A stretch of 64,000 nt of DNA from JBBROS01 sp965260995 (GTDB lineage Bacteria > Pseudomonadota > Alphaproteobacteria > Acetobacterales > Acetobacteraceae). The stretch covers positions 248,001-312,000 of the forward strand of contig CBDHCD010000002.1 of NCBI GenBank assembly GCA_965260995.1. Direction: 5' to 3'. Made by a program: the position numbers and the translations under genes. Below the pieces are notes generated by a model. It made no database searches. It was not told the origin of the DNA and saw only the letters and a list, made by a program, of their open reading frames with translations. This document shows, one piece after another, positions 17,091-25,804 of this stretch; position 1 is the stretch's first letter, and each line of letters opens with the position of its first letter.

Positions 17091-19565
17091 ATGTCGACCC
17101 CAGCCAGCTCCGCAGCCCCTCTCGGCGGCGACGTGCCCGCCGCGCCTGGCTGGAGCATCGGGCGGCTCGCCTCGGCGATGCTGACGGCGGCGCTGGTGGC
17201 GACTGGCCGGCAGGCCGACCCGCTCGCCGGATTGGACGACGCGTTGGCCGCGCGCATCCGGGCCGCGCAAGTGGCCGCCGTGGTGCGGCTCACGCCGCTG
17301 ACGATGGCGGTGGCGGTGCTGAACGCCACCATCGTGCTGCTGATGTTCTGGCGCGACGGTCCGCGCCCGTTCCTGGCCGCCTGGTTCGCGCTGGTCGCCG
17401 GCTTGGCAGTGGCCGCGCTGCGTTCGTGGCGGGAGGCGGGGCGTCGTGCGCCACGGGAAGCGGCGTCGGCCCGGTCGCTGAAGCGTGTCGTGACACGCGC
17501 GGCCTTGCTGGCGGGCGCGTGGGGCCTGGCGCCCGCGGTGCTGTTCCCGATGGCCGACGCGGTCGGGCACTTCGTGCTGGGCTGCCTCGCCACCGGCATG
17601 ATCACCGGCAGCGCGTTCGCGCTCTCCGCCGTGCCGCGGGCCGGCTTCGCCTACACCTGGGTGCTCTCGCTGATGGCGGTGGCCGGCATGGCGGCGTCCG
17701 GCGAGCCGCACCTGCTCGGCGCGGCCGGGATGCTGTGCCTCTACGCCGCCTTCATCTCCCGCAACCTGTCGATCCACGGCAACACGCTGATCGAGACGCT
17801 GCGCGGCCGGCGCGAGATCGAGGAGCAGCGCGAGGTGCTGAGGCTGCTGCTGCGCGACTTCGAGGAAAGCGCCGGCGACAGCCTGTGGGAAACCGACGCG
17901 GCCGGGCGGCTGCGGCGGACGCCGCCGCAGTTGGCCGAGGCGCTCGGCCCGGCGGCGGCCGAGGGGGCCTGCCTGTCCGACCTGTTGTCCGGCGATGGCG
18001 GCGGCGCGGCGGCCGAGGGCGCTCTCGCGGCCTGCCTCGCCGCCGGGCAGGCGTTCCGCGACGTGCTCGCCACCGGCCAGGCCGCCTCGGGCGAGGACCG
18101 GGTGTGGTCGCTGACCGCGCGCCCGGTGCATGACGAGGCCGGGGCGTTCCAAGGCTTCCGCGGCGTGGCGTCGGACGTCACCGACCGGGTGCGGGCCGAG
18201 GCGCGGGCGGCCCACCTCGCCTACCACGACCCGCTGACCGGGTTGGCCAACCGGCGGCGCATGATGGAGGAGCTGGCCGCGGCCTTCGCCCGGGTCCGGC
18301 GCGAGGGCGGCGGCGCCGCGTTGCTCGTCGTCGATCTCGATCGCTTCAAGCCGGTCAACGATCTGCACGGCCACGCCGCCGGCGACGCGGTGCTGTGCCA
18401 GGTCGCGGCCCGGCTGCGCGAGGCGACGCGGGAAACGGACGTCGTGGCCCGGTTCGGCGGCGACGAGTTCGCCATCATGGCGCACTTCGCGCGCCCGGGG
18501 CCGACCGCGGCGGACGAGGCCGAGGACCCGGACGGCGACGACAAGGCGCGGCTGGCCCGGCGGGTCGTGGCGGCGCTGGAGCGGCCGTTCGCGCTGAACG
18601 ACGGGGCGCTGACGGTCTCCGTCGGCTGCAGCGTCGGCGTGGCGCTGGCGCCGGCGGACGGCAGCGCCATCGAGGAGCTGCTGCGCAACGCCGACCTCGC
18701 GCTCTACCGCGCCAAGGCGGAAGGGCGCGGGTGCTTCCGCTTCTTCGAGGCCGGCATGGACGCCAAGCTGCGCGAGCGCACGGCGCTGGAGGCGGACCTG
18801 CGCCTGGCGGTGGCGCGCGACGAGCTGGTGCCGCATTTCCAGCCACTGGTGACCCTGACCACGGGCCGGGTGGTCAGCTTCGAGATGCTGGCGCGCTGGC
18901 CGCACCCGACGCGCGGGATGGTGCCGCCGGCCGAGTTCATCCCGATCGCCGAGGACGGCGGCCTGATCGGCGCGCTGACCGAGAACCTGCTCCGCCGCGC
19001 CTGCCGCGCCGCGGCCGGGTGGCCGGACTCGGTGCTGCTGGCCGTCAACGTGTCGCCGCTGCAACTGCGCGACCGCGCGTTGCCGGGCCTGGTGCGGACC
19101 GTGCTGGCCGAGACCGGCCTCGCGCCGCACCGGTTGGAGGTGGAGCTGACCGAGAGCGCGCTGGTGGCCGATTTCAGTCTGGCGCGGGACATCGTGGTCG
19201 AGCTGCGGACGTTGGGGGTACGGGTGGCGCTGGACGATTTCGGCACCGGATTCTCCAGCCTCAAGCACCTGCAGGCGCTGCCGTTCGACAAGCTGAAGAT
19301 CGACGCCAGCTTCGTGCAGGCGATGACCACGGACGCGGACAGCGGCAAGATCGTCTCGGCCGTCGTCGGGCTGGGGCACAGCTTGGGCATGCTGACGGTG
19401 GCGGAAGGCATCGAGGACCCGAAATCCGTCAAGATCCTGCGCCGGCTCGGGTGCGACCTGGGCCAGGGCTACCTGTTCGCGCGGCCGATGCAGGAGGACG
19501 AGGCGTGCGCGCTGGCGATGGGGCGGACGGCGGAGCCGGTGCCGCTCGGAGCGTCGTGGTTCTGA
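17091..19565 (+). CDS. Membrane-anchored GGDEF-EAL protein (diguanylate cyclase/phosphodiesterase)
   Basis: This 824-residue protein has roughly five hydrophobic helices between residues 62 and 225, a PAS-like segment (about 255-365), a GGDEF domain and an EAL domain. GGDEF is intact (ARFGGDEFAIM) with an inhibitory-site RETD five residues before it, so cyclase activity and product feedback are plausible. The EAL motif reads EML, but the other catalytic pieces (NVSPLQL, ELTESAL, DDFGTGFSSL, KIDASFV) are present, so phosphodiesterase activity is also plausible. It controls c-di-GMP at the inner membrane; the signal sensed is unknown. It stands alone. Confidence 0.9.
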   Translation: MSTPASSAAPLGGDVPAAPGWSIGRLASAMLTAALVATGRQADPLAGLDDALAARIRAAQVAAVVRLTPLTMAVAVLNATIVLLMFWRDGPRPFLAAWFALVAGLAVAALRSWREAGRRAPREAASARSLKRVVTRAALLAGAWGLAPAVLFPMADAVGHFVLGCLATGMITGSAFALSAVPRAGFAYTWVLSLMAVAGMAASGEPHLLGAAGMLCLYAAFISRNLSIHGNTLIETLRGRREIEEQREVLRLLLRDFEESAGDSLWETDAAGRLRRTPPQLAEALGPAAAEGACLSDLLSGDGGGAAAEGALAACLAAGQAFRDVLATGQAASGEDRVWSLTARPVHDEAGAFQGFRGVASDVTDRVRAEARAAHLAYHDPLTGLANRRRMMEELAAAFARVRREGGGAALLVVDLDRFKPVNDLHGHAAGDAVLCQVAARLREATRETDVVARFGGDEFAIMAHFARPGPTAADEAEDPDGDDKARLARRVVAALERPFALNDGALTVSVGCSVGVALAPADGSAIEELLRNADLALYRAKAEGRGCFRFFEAGMDAKLRERTALEADLRLAVARDELVPHFQPLVTLTTGRVVSFEMLARWPHPTRGMVPPAEFIPIAEDGGLIGALTENLLRRACRAAAGWPDSVLLAVNVSPLQLRDRALPGLVRTVLAETGLAPHRLEVELTESALVADFSLARDIVVELRTLGVRVALDDFGTGFSSLKHLQALPFDKLKIDASFVQAMTTDADSGKIVSAVVGLGHSLGMLTVAEGIEDPKSVKILRRLGCDLGQGYLFARPMQEDEACALAMGRTAEPVPLGASWF

Positions 19566-19707
19566 GCTGACTGGTCAGGCCGCGCCAGCATCCCTTCCCC
19601 TGCCCCGAGGCCGCCGCCCGCGCGCCCCGGCCGCAAGTGGCGGGCGGGCCTGCCGCCTGCTATACCCCCGCTTCAACGCCCATCCGGGCAGGACAGGGAT
19701 TGGGGCC

Positions 19708-20472
19708 ATGGCGCGCCGCCGACAACTCTACGAGGGAAAGGCCAAGGTGCTTTTCGAAGGGCCGGAACCGGGCACCCTCGTGCAATACTTCAAGGACGAC
19801 GCCTCGGCCGGCAACGGCGGCAAGACCGGCACCATCACCGGCAAGGGCGTGCTGAACAACCGCATCAGCGAGTACCTGATGATGCGGCTGGCCGAGATCG
19901 GCGTGCCGACCCACTTCGTCCGCCGCCTCAACATGCGCGAGCAGTTGATCCGCGAGGTCGAGATCATTCCCTTGATGGTGGTGGTGCGCAACGTCGCCGC
20001 CGGCAGCCTCAGCACGCGCCTCGGCATCCCGGAAGGCACGCGCCTGCCGCGCAGCATCGTCGAGTACTACTACAAGAACGAGGCGTTGCAGAACCCGATG
20101 GTGGGCGAGGAGCACATCACCGCCTTCGGCTGGGCCGCGACCCACGACATGGACGACATGGTGGCGCTCACCTTGCGCGTGAACGACTTCCTGTCCGGCC
20201 TGTTCCTCGGCGTCGGCATCACCTTGGTGGACTTCAAACTGGAGTTCGGCCGGCTATGGGAGGAGGACGACATGAGAGTCGTCCTCGCCGACGAGATCAG
20301 CCCGGACAATTGCCGCCTATGGGACAGCAAGACGAGCGAGCGGATGGACAAGGACCGTTTCCGCCGCGACATGGGCCGGGTCGAGGAAGCCTACCAGGAA
20401 GTGGCCCGGCGGCTCGGCATCCTGCCTGAAGCGGGCAACAACGACCTCAAGGGACCGGAGCTGATGCAGTGA
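19708..20472 (+). CDS. purC: Phosphoribosylaminoimidazole-succinocarboxamide synthase
   Basis: This 254-residue SAICAR synthase joins aspartate to CAIR using ATP. YEGKAKVLFE, the SAICAR signature LVDFKLEFG and DEISPDNCRLWD are all present. It is the first gene of the purine operon; its TGA overlaps the GTG of purS. Upstream, GCTATACCCCCGC at 19659-19671 may be the -10 region. Confidence 0.97.
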   Translation: MARRRQLYEGKAKVLFEGPEPGTLVQYFKDDASAGNGGKTGTITGKGVLNNRISEYLMMRLAEIGVPTHFVRRLNMREQLIREVEIIPLMVVVRNVAAGSLSTRLGIPEGTRLPRSIVEYYYKNEALQNPMVGEEHITAFGWAATHDMDDMVALTLRVNDFLSGLFLGVGITLVDFKLEFGRLWEEDDMRVVLADEISPDNCRLWDSKTSERMDKDRFRRDMGRVEEAYQEVARRLGILPEAGNNDLKGPELMQ

Positions 20473-20711
20473 AGGCCGTGGTGACGGTTATGCTGAAGCC
20501 CGGCGTGCTGGACCCGCAGGGCCGCGCCATCGGCCACGCGCTGGGTACCCTGGGGTTCGAGGGCGTGGGCGAGGTGCGGGCGGGCAAGGTGATCGAGCTG
20601 GAGCTGGCGGCCCGCGACGAGGCGGACGCGCGGGCGCAGGCCGAGGCGATGGGTCGCCGCCTGCTGGCCAACACGGTGATCGAGAGCTTCCGGGTGGAGG
20701 TCGGGTCGTGA
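20469..20711 (+). CDS. purS: Phosphoribosylformylglycinamidine synthase subunit PurS
   Basis: This 80-residue protein bridges PurQ and PurL in the three-part FGAM synthase. The pattern VMLKPGVLDPQGRAI, VRAGKVIEL and LLANTVIESFRVE is diagnostic. GTG 20469 overlaps the purC stop, and its own stop overlaps the GTG of the next gene, an unrelated secreted protein. Confidence 0.95.
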   Translation: MKAVVTVMLKPGVLDPQGRAIGHALGTLGFEGVGEVRAGKVIELELAARDEADARAQAEAMGRRLLANTVIESFRVEVGS

Positions 20712-21112
20712 AAGCGGCGTTGCTGGCGGCGGTGGCCGTGCTCGCGCTGGGCGGGACGGCGCGGGCGCAGCGCTTCTCTAACATCAGCGGCGAGAAGCTG
20801 ATCCAGCTTTGCGCCAGCGGCAACCCGCGCGACGTCGAGGGGTGCACCGCCTACATCGACGGCGTGGCGGACTCGGTCGCGTTCTACCAAGGGCTGCGGC
20901 CCGCGAACGGGAGCAAGGGCGCGGCCTTGCCGGGCTACGTCTGCATTCCCGGCAACACGACGGGGGTGCAGCTGAGGCAGTCCGTCGTGGAATGGTACCG
21001 CAAGCACCAGGACCAGGCCAAGCGGGTGGCGAGCGGCGTCGTGCTCCGCGCCCTGGACGAGGCCTTCCCCTGCCCCGGCGAGCGCCGCGGGTTGCCCCGA
21101 TCAGAACCATGA
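20708..21112 (+). CDS. Secreted Rap1a/Tai-type immunity-like protein (first of tandem pair)
   Basis: This 134-residue protein has a signal peptide (MKAALLAAVAVLALGGTARAQ), then GEKLIQLCASGNPRDVEGCTAY, a conserved CIP and a C-terminal FPCP. The four cysteines and the C-x-aYidG pattern match the Rap1a/Tai family, first described as periplasmic immunity proteins against type VI amidase effectors. It starts with GTG overlapping the purS stop, so it is translationally coupled to a purine gene. No effector is encoded nearby. It may be a house-keeping or orphan-immunity version. Confidence 0.78.
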   Translation: MKAALLAAVAVLALGGTARAQRFSNISGEKLIQLCASGNPRDVEGCTAYIDGVADSVAFYQGLRPANGSKGAALPGYVCIPGNTTGVQLRQSVVEWYRKHQDQAKRVASGVVLRALDEAFPCPGERRGLPRSEP

Positions 21113-21200
21113 GCCGAACGCCGCGGCACCGCCGTCCTGAGGGTTCGCCGGGCCGCCCCGGCCATCACCTGGCCATGCCACACCCACGGGAGTCGCCCTG

Positions 21201-21584
21201 ATGAGAACCTTGCTGCTCGCCACCCTCGCCGTGCTCGCCCTCGGCACCGCCGCGCAGGCGCAGCGGATGACGACCATGACCGGCGAGCAGGTCGCCAAGC
21301 TGTGCACCGACAAGGACCCGCGCGCCGTGGAGGGCTGCACCGCCTACATCAACGGCATCGCCGACGCGGCGGAGCTGTTCCAGGCGCTGCGCCCGGCGGA
21401 CGGCAGCAACGGGCCGCCGCTGCCGGGCTACGCCTGCATCCCGGCCAAGACGACCGGGGCGGAGATGCGCCGCGTGTTCGTCGACTGGCTGCGCAAGCAC
21501 CCGGACCGCGCCAAGCTCCCGGCCGGCCACGCCGTCTTGGTGGCGCTGGACGAGTCGTTCTCCTGCTCCAGCCAGCGGATCTAG
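21201..21584 (+). CDS. Secreted Rap1a/Tai-type immunity-like protein (second of tandem pair)
   Basis: This 127-residue paralog of the preceding gene has the same layout: signal peptide ending AQA, LCTDKDPRAVEGCTAYINGIAD, LPGYACIP and FSCSSQ at the end, with four cysteines at equivalent positions. The N-terminal half is highly similar to its neighbour, the C-terminal half less so, as expected of an old tandem duplication. ATG 21201 follows an 88-base spacer. It ends eight bases before purQ. Confidence 0.78.
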   Translation: MRTLLLATLAVLALGTAAQAQRMTTMTGEQVAKLCTDKDPRAVEGCTAYINGIADAAELFQALRPADGSNGPPLPGYACIPAKTTGAEMRRVFVDWLRKHPDRAKLPAGHAVLVALDESFSCSSQRI

Positions 21585-21592
21585 GCCGCGGG

Positions 21593-22285
21593 ATGCGGGC
21601 CGGCGTCGTCATCTTTCCCGGCACCAACCGGGAGCGCGACGTGGCCATCGCGCTCCATCGCGCGACGGGGCAGAGGCCGCGCATGGTCTGGCACGGCGAA
21701 ACCTCGCTCGACGGGCTCGACCTCGTGGTGCTGCCGGGCGGGTTCAGCCACGGCGACTACCTGCGCTGCGGTGCGATGGCGGCGCGCAGCCCGGTGATGG
21801 ACGCGGTGCGCGGCTTCGCCGGGCGCGGCGGCCACGTGCTGGGCGTGTGCAACGGCTTCCAGATCCTGACCGAAGCGGGCCTGCTGCCCGGCGCACTGCT
21901 GCGCAACGCGGCCCTCCGCTTCCTGAGCCAGGACTGCCACCTCCGGGTGGAGCGCGACGACACGCCCTTCACCCGCGGCTACCGGCAAGGCCAGGTGTTC
22001 CGCGCTCCCATGGCGCACGGCGACGGCAACTACTTCGCCGACGACGCGACGCTCGACCGGCTGGAGGGCGAGGGCCTGGTCGCGCTGCGCTACTGCGCCC
22101 CGGGCGGCGCGCTGACGCCTGACGCCAACCCGAACGGGTCGCAGCGCCACATCGCCGGCATCCTGTCGCCCAACCGCCGGGTGATGGGTCTGATGCCGCA
22201 TCCCGAGGACCTGGTCGACCCGCTGATGGGCGGCACCGACGGCTTGCCGCTGTTCGAGGGGATCGCCGGGGCGCTCGCCGCGTGA
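21593..22285 (+). CDS. purQ: Phosphoribosylformylglycinamidine synthase glutaminase subunit PurQ
   Basis: This 230-residue class I glutamine amidotransferase feeds ammonia to PurL. VVIFPGTNRERD, LPGGFSHGDYLRCGA and the nucleophile elbow LGVCNGFQIL are present, and the catalytic HPE is in MPHPEDLVD. ATG 21593 gives the family N-terminus. Its TGA overlaps the GTG of purL. Confidence 0.97.
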   Translation: MRAGVVIFPGTNRERDVAIALHRATGQRPRMVWHGETSLDGLDLVVLPGGFSHGDYLRCGAMAARSPVMDAVRGFAGRGGHVLGVCNGFQILTEAGLLPGALLRNAALRFLSQDCHLRVERDDTPFTRGYRQGQVFRAPMAHGDGNYFADDATLDRLEGEGLVALRYCAPGGALTPDANPNGSQRHIAGILSPNRRVMGLMPHPEDLVDPLMGGTDGLPLFEGIAGALAA

Positions 22286-24468
22286 CGGCCGACGTGAAGC
22301 AGGGAGGCGTCAACCAGGCGCTCGCGCGGCAGTTCGGGTTGAGCGCCGAGGAATACGCCCGCGTGCTGGCCATCATGGGGCGCACGCCCAGCCTGACGGA
22401 ACTCGGCATCTTCAGCGTCATGTGGTCTGAGCATTGCAGCTACAAGTCGAGCCGAGTGTGGCTGAAGCAACTGCCCACGGAGGCGCCCTGGGTCGTCCAC
22501 GGGCCGGGCGAGAACGCGGGCGTCGTCGCCATCGGCGACGGGCTGGCGGCGGTGTTCAAGATGGAGAGCCACAACCACCCGAGCTTCATCGAGCCTTACC
22601 AGGGCGCGGCGACGGGCGTCGGCGGCATCCTGCGCGACGTGTTCACGATGGGCGCGCGGCCGGTCGCCAACCTCAACGCGCTGCGCTTCGGCGACCCGGC
22701 CGACCCACGGACCAGGCGGGTGGTGGACGGCGTGGTGCGCGGCATCGGCGGCTACGGCAACTGCGTCGGCGTGCCGACCGTGGGCGGCGAGGTCAACTTC
22801 CACCCCGCCTACAACGGCAACCCGCTGGTCAACGCCATGACGGTGGGGATCGCGCCCGCGGACCGCATCTTCCTCAGCGCCGCGGCCGGGGTGGGCAACC
22901 CGGTGATCTACGTCGGCGCGAAAACGGGGCGGGACGGCATTCACGGTGCCACCATGGCCAGCGCCGAGTTCGGCGCGGATTCGGAGGAGAAGCGCCCCAC
23001 CGTCCAGGTCGGCGACCCGTTCGTCGAGAAGCTGCTGATCGAGGCGTGCCTGGAGCTGATGCGGACGGACGCCATCGTGGCCATCCAAGACATGGGCGCG
23101 GCCGGGCTGACCAGCAGCGGCGTCGAGATGGCCGGCAAGGGCGGCGTCGGCATCCTGCTCGACCTCGACGCCGTGCCGCAGCGCGAAGCGGGCATGACCG
23201 CCTACGAGATGATGCTGTCCGAGAGCCAGGAGCGGATGCTGATGGTCCTGCGCCCCGACCGGCAGGACGTGGCCCGCGCCATCTTCGACAAGTGGGAGCT
23301 GGATTTCGCCGTCGTCGGCCGCCTGACCGACAGCGGGCGCATCCAGGTGCGCCACCAGGGCCGGATGGAAGCCGATATCCCGCTCGACCCGCTGGCCGAG
23401 CAGGCGCCGCTGTATCACCGCCCCGTGGCCGAGACGCCGCCGCCTGCGCCGCTCGGCCCCGTCGCCGACCCGGCCGGCCTCGGCCCGGCCCTGCTCAAGC
23501 TGATGGCCTGCCCGGACCTGTGCAGCCGCGCCTGGGTGTGGAACCAGTACGACAGCACCATCGGCGGCCAGACCGTGCGCCGCCCCGGCCAGGCCGACGC
23601 CGCCGTGGTCCGCCTCGAAGGCCTCGGCCGGGCGCTGGCCATCACCACCGATTGCACGCCGCGCTACTGCGCCGCCGACCCGGAAGCCGGCGGCGCGCAG
23701 GCGGTGGCCGAGGCCTGGCGCAACCTGACCGCGACCGGGGCGCGACCGCTCGCCATCACCGACAACATGAACTTCGGCAACCCCGAGAAGCCGGAGATCA
23801 TGGGCCAGTTCGCCGCCGCCGTGCGCGGCATGGCCCTCGCCTGCCGGGCGCTCGACTTCCCGGTCGTGAGCGGCAACGTCAGCCTCTACAACGAGACGGA
23901 AGGCCGCGGCATCCTGCCCACCCCGGCGATCGGCGGCCTGGGCGTGCTGGACGACGCGGCGCAGGCGGTCGGGATCGCGCTCGCGCCGGGTGCGTCGCTC
24001 GTGCTGATCGGCGCGCCGGGCAGCCATCTCGGGCAATCCTTGTGGCTGCGCGAGGTTGCTGGGCGGGAAGCTGGGCCGCCGCCGCCGGTGGATCTCGGGG
24101 CCGAGCGCCGCCACGGCGATTTCGTCCGCGGGCAAATCCTCGGCGGGGCCGCGCAAGCCTGCCACGACGTGTCCGACGGCGGCCTGCTCGTCGCGGTCGC
24201 CGAGATGGCGCTGGCCGGCGGCACCGGGGCCGCGCTGACCGCCGAGGGCGACCACGGCTTCTGGTTCGGCGAGGACCAGGCCCGCTACGTGCTGGCGGTG
24301 GCGGACGCGGCGGCCGTGTTGGACGCCGCGCGGGTCGCCGGGGTGCCGGCGCGGCAGATCGGCGTCGCCGGCGGTGCCGATTTGACACTGCCGGGCCCGG
24401 CACCCATATCGCTGCAACTGCTGCGGGAGGCGCACGAGCGCTTCTTCCCGGCCTGGATAGGGACTTAG
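22282..24468 (+). CDS. purL: Phosphoribosylformylglycinamidine synthase subunit PurL (small form)
   Basis: This 728-residue enzyme makes FGAM from FGAR, ATP and ammonia. It shows MWSEHCSYKSSR, FKMESHNHPS, GVGGILRD, DMGAAGLTSS and NVSLYNE, as in bacterial small PurL proteins. It begins with GTG 22282, coupled to purQ, and is followed four bases later by bolA. Confidence 0.97.
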   Translation: MTADVKQGGVNQALARQFGLSAEEYARVLAIMGRTPSLTELGIFSVMWSEHCSYKSSRVWLKQLPTEAPWVVHGPGENAGVVAIGDGLAAVFKMESHNHPSFIEPYQGAATGVGGILRDVFTMGARPVANLNALRFGDPADPRTRRVVDGVVRGIGGYGNCVGVPTVGGEVNFHPAYNGNPLVNAMTVGIAPADRIFLSAAAGVGNPVIYVGAKTGRDGIHGATMASAEFGADSEEKRPTVQVGDPFVEKLLIEACLELMRTDAIVAIQDMGAAGLTSSGVEMAGKGGVGILLDLDAVPQREAGMTAYEMMLSESQERMLMVLRPDRQDVARAIFDKWELDFAVVGRLTDSGRIQVRHQGRMEADIPLDPLAEQAPLYHRPVAETPPPAPLGPVADPAGLGPALLKLMACPDLCSRAWVWNQYDSTIGGQTVRRPGQADAAVVRLEGLGRALAITTDCTPRYCAADPEAGGAQAVAEAWRNLTATGARPLAITDNMNFGNPEKPEIMGQFAAAVRGMALACRALDFPVVSGNVSLYNETEGRGILPTPAIGGLGVLDDAAQAVGIALAPGASLVLIGAPGSHLGQSLWLREVAGREAGPPPPVDLGAERRHGDFVRGQILGGAAQACHDVSDGGLLVAVAEMALAGGTGAALTAEGDHGFWFGEDQARYVLAVADAAAVLDAARVAGVPARQIGVAGGADLTLPGPAPISLQLLREAHERFFPAWIGT

Positions 24469-24471
24469 CCG

Positions 24472-24705
24472 ATGGCGATGGTGGCCAGCGAGATCGAGGC
24501 GTTGATCAAACAAGCCCTCCCGGACGCCGTGGTCGACATTCAGGACCTGGCCGGCGACGGCGACCACTACGCCGCCACCGTCGTCAGCGCCGCCTTCAAG
24601 GGCAAGCCTCGCGTCAAGCAGCATCAGATGGTTTACGCCGCCCTGCAAGGCCGCATGGGCGGGGCCTTGCACGCGTTGGCCTTGCAGACATCCGCCCCCG
24701 ACTGA
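24472..24705 (+). CDS. BolA family protein
   Basis: This 77-residue protein pairs with monothiol glutaredoxin in iron-sulfur trafficking. DGDHYAATVVSAAFKGKPRVKQHQMVYAAL includes the conserved histidine of the BolA helix. ATG 24472 or 24478 could start it. The purL-bolA-grxD order is typical of alphaproteobacteria. Confidence 0.93.
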   Translation: MAMVASEIEALIKQALPDAVVDIQDLAGDGDHYAATVVSAAFKGKPRVKQHQMVYAALQGRMGGALHALALQTSAPD

Positions 24706-24718
24706 ACGGAGCCACCCC

Positions 24719-25057
24719 ATGAGCAATCCCGTCTTCGAGCGTATCCAGAGCGACATCAAGGCCAACCCCGTCATGCTCTACATGAAGGGCAACGCCATGT
24801 TCCCGCAATGCGGCTTCTCCGCCCGCGTGGTGCAGATCCTCACCCACATGGGCGCGCCGTTCCAGACCGCGAACGTGCTTGATGACCCGTCCTTGCGCGA
24901 CGGCGTCAAGGAGTTCTCTTCTTGGCCGACCGTGCCGCAGCTCTACGTCAACGGCGAGTTCGTCGGCGGCTGCGACATCATCACCGAGATGTATCAGTCG
25001 GGCGAGCTGGAAGCATTGTTCGCCGAGCACGGCATCCCGCACCAAGCCTCGGCGTGA
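24719..25057 (+). CDS. grxD: Monothiol glutaredoxin (Grx4/GrxD type)
   Basis: This 112-residue protein has the monothiol active site CGFS in FPQCGFSARVV, a cis-Pro motif SWPTVPQLYVNGEFVGG and CDIITEMYQSGEL. Such proteins hold a [2Fe-2S] cluster together with glutathione and BolA. It follows bolA by 13 bases. Its TGA is directly followed by a downstream TTG. Confidence 0.95.
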   Translation: MSNPVFERIQSDIKANPVMLYMKGNAMFPQCGFSARVVQILTHMGAPFQTANVLDDPSLRDGVKEFSSWPTVPQLYVNGEFVGGCDIITEMYQSGELEALFAEHGIPHQASA

Positions 25058-25061
25058 CCGT

Positions 25062-25757
25062 TTGGCGGCCGGGTTCCAGGGCTACGGCCCGGCCGCCTTC
25101 CGCTTCCTGCGTGACCTCGCCGCCCACAACGAGAAGCCGTGGTTCGAGGCCAACCGGGGCGCTTACGAGGCCGCCGTCAAGCAGCCCACTGCCGAGTTGA
25201 TCGAGGCAGTCGCCGACGCGCTCCAGACCCACGGCCTGCCGCTTGAAGGCACGCCGAAACGCTCGGGTTTCCGCATCCATCGCGACGTGCGCTTCAGCAG
25301 GAACAAGGCTCCCTACAAGACAGCCGTCGGCAGCGCCTGGCATCGCCAAGGCAGCGGCAAGGACGGTGCGGGTGTGCTCTACTTCCACCTCGACCCGGCG
25401 GGGTGCTTCGCCGCAGCCGCCTTCTACATGCCGGAAGCCGAGGTGCTGGGCGCGATCCGCGAACGCATCCGCGTCCGCCCGGACCAGTTCCTCGCCACGG
25501 TGGCGGCCCTGCGCGACGTCGGCCTCGCCCTGGCCGACGCCGGCGCGCTGAGCCGGATGCCGCGCGGCTTCGAGGACTTGGCAGCCAGCCCGGTCGCCCC
25601 GGCCCTGAAGCTGAGATCCTTCATCGTCCGCCGCGATCTCCCTGCCCGCGTCGTCCAGAGCCGCGCCGTGGTGGACCACATCACCGCGCTCGCCGCCGAC
25701 GCCTTGCCGTTGCTGCGTTTCGGCTGGAACGCGGCCGACGAGGCGCGCCTCGCCTGA
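25062..25757 (+). CDS. DUF2461 / TIGR02453 family protein
   Basis: This 231-residue protein shows the family pattern: FRFLRDLAAHNEKPWFEANRGAYE, then RIHRDVRFSRNKAPYKTAVG and YFHLDPAG. The start is set at TTG 25062 because the family normally begins about ten residues before FRFLRDLA and the upstream frame runs through grxD. Molecular function is unknown, though a DNA- or RNA-binding role has been proposed for the fold. It probably belongs to the purine/bolA transcript. Confidence 0.78.
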   Translation: MAAGFQGYGPAAFRFLRDLAAHNEKPWFEANRGAYEAAVKQPTAELIEAVADALQTHGLPLEGTPKRSGFRIHRDVRFSRNKAPYKTAVGSAWHRQGSGKDGAGVLYFHLDPAGCFAAAAFYMPEAEVLGAIRERIRVRPDQFLATVAALRDVGLALADAGALSRMPRGFEDLAASPVAPALKLRSFIVRRDLPARVVQSRAVVDHITALAADALPLLRFGWNAADEARLA

Positions 25758-25804
25758 CCCGGCCGCCGTAGCCGTCCGGTGCCCGCCGCGGTAAGCTCCC
25801 GCCC

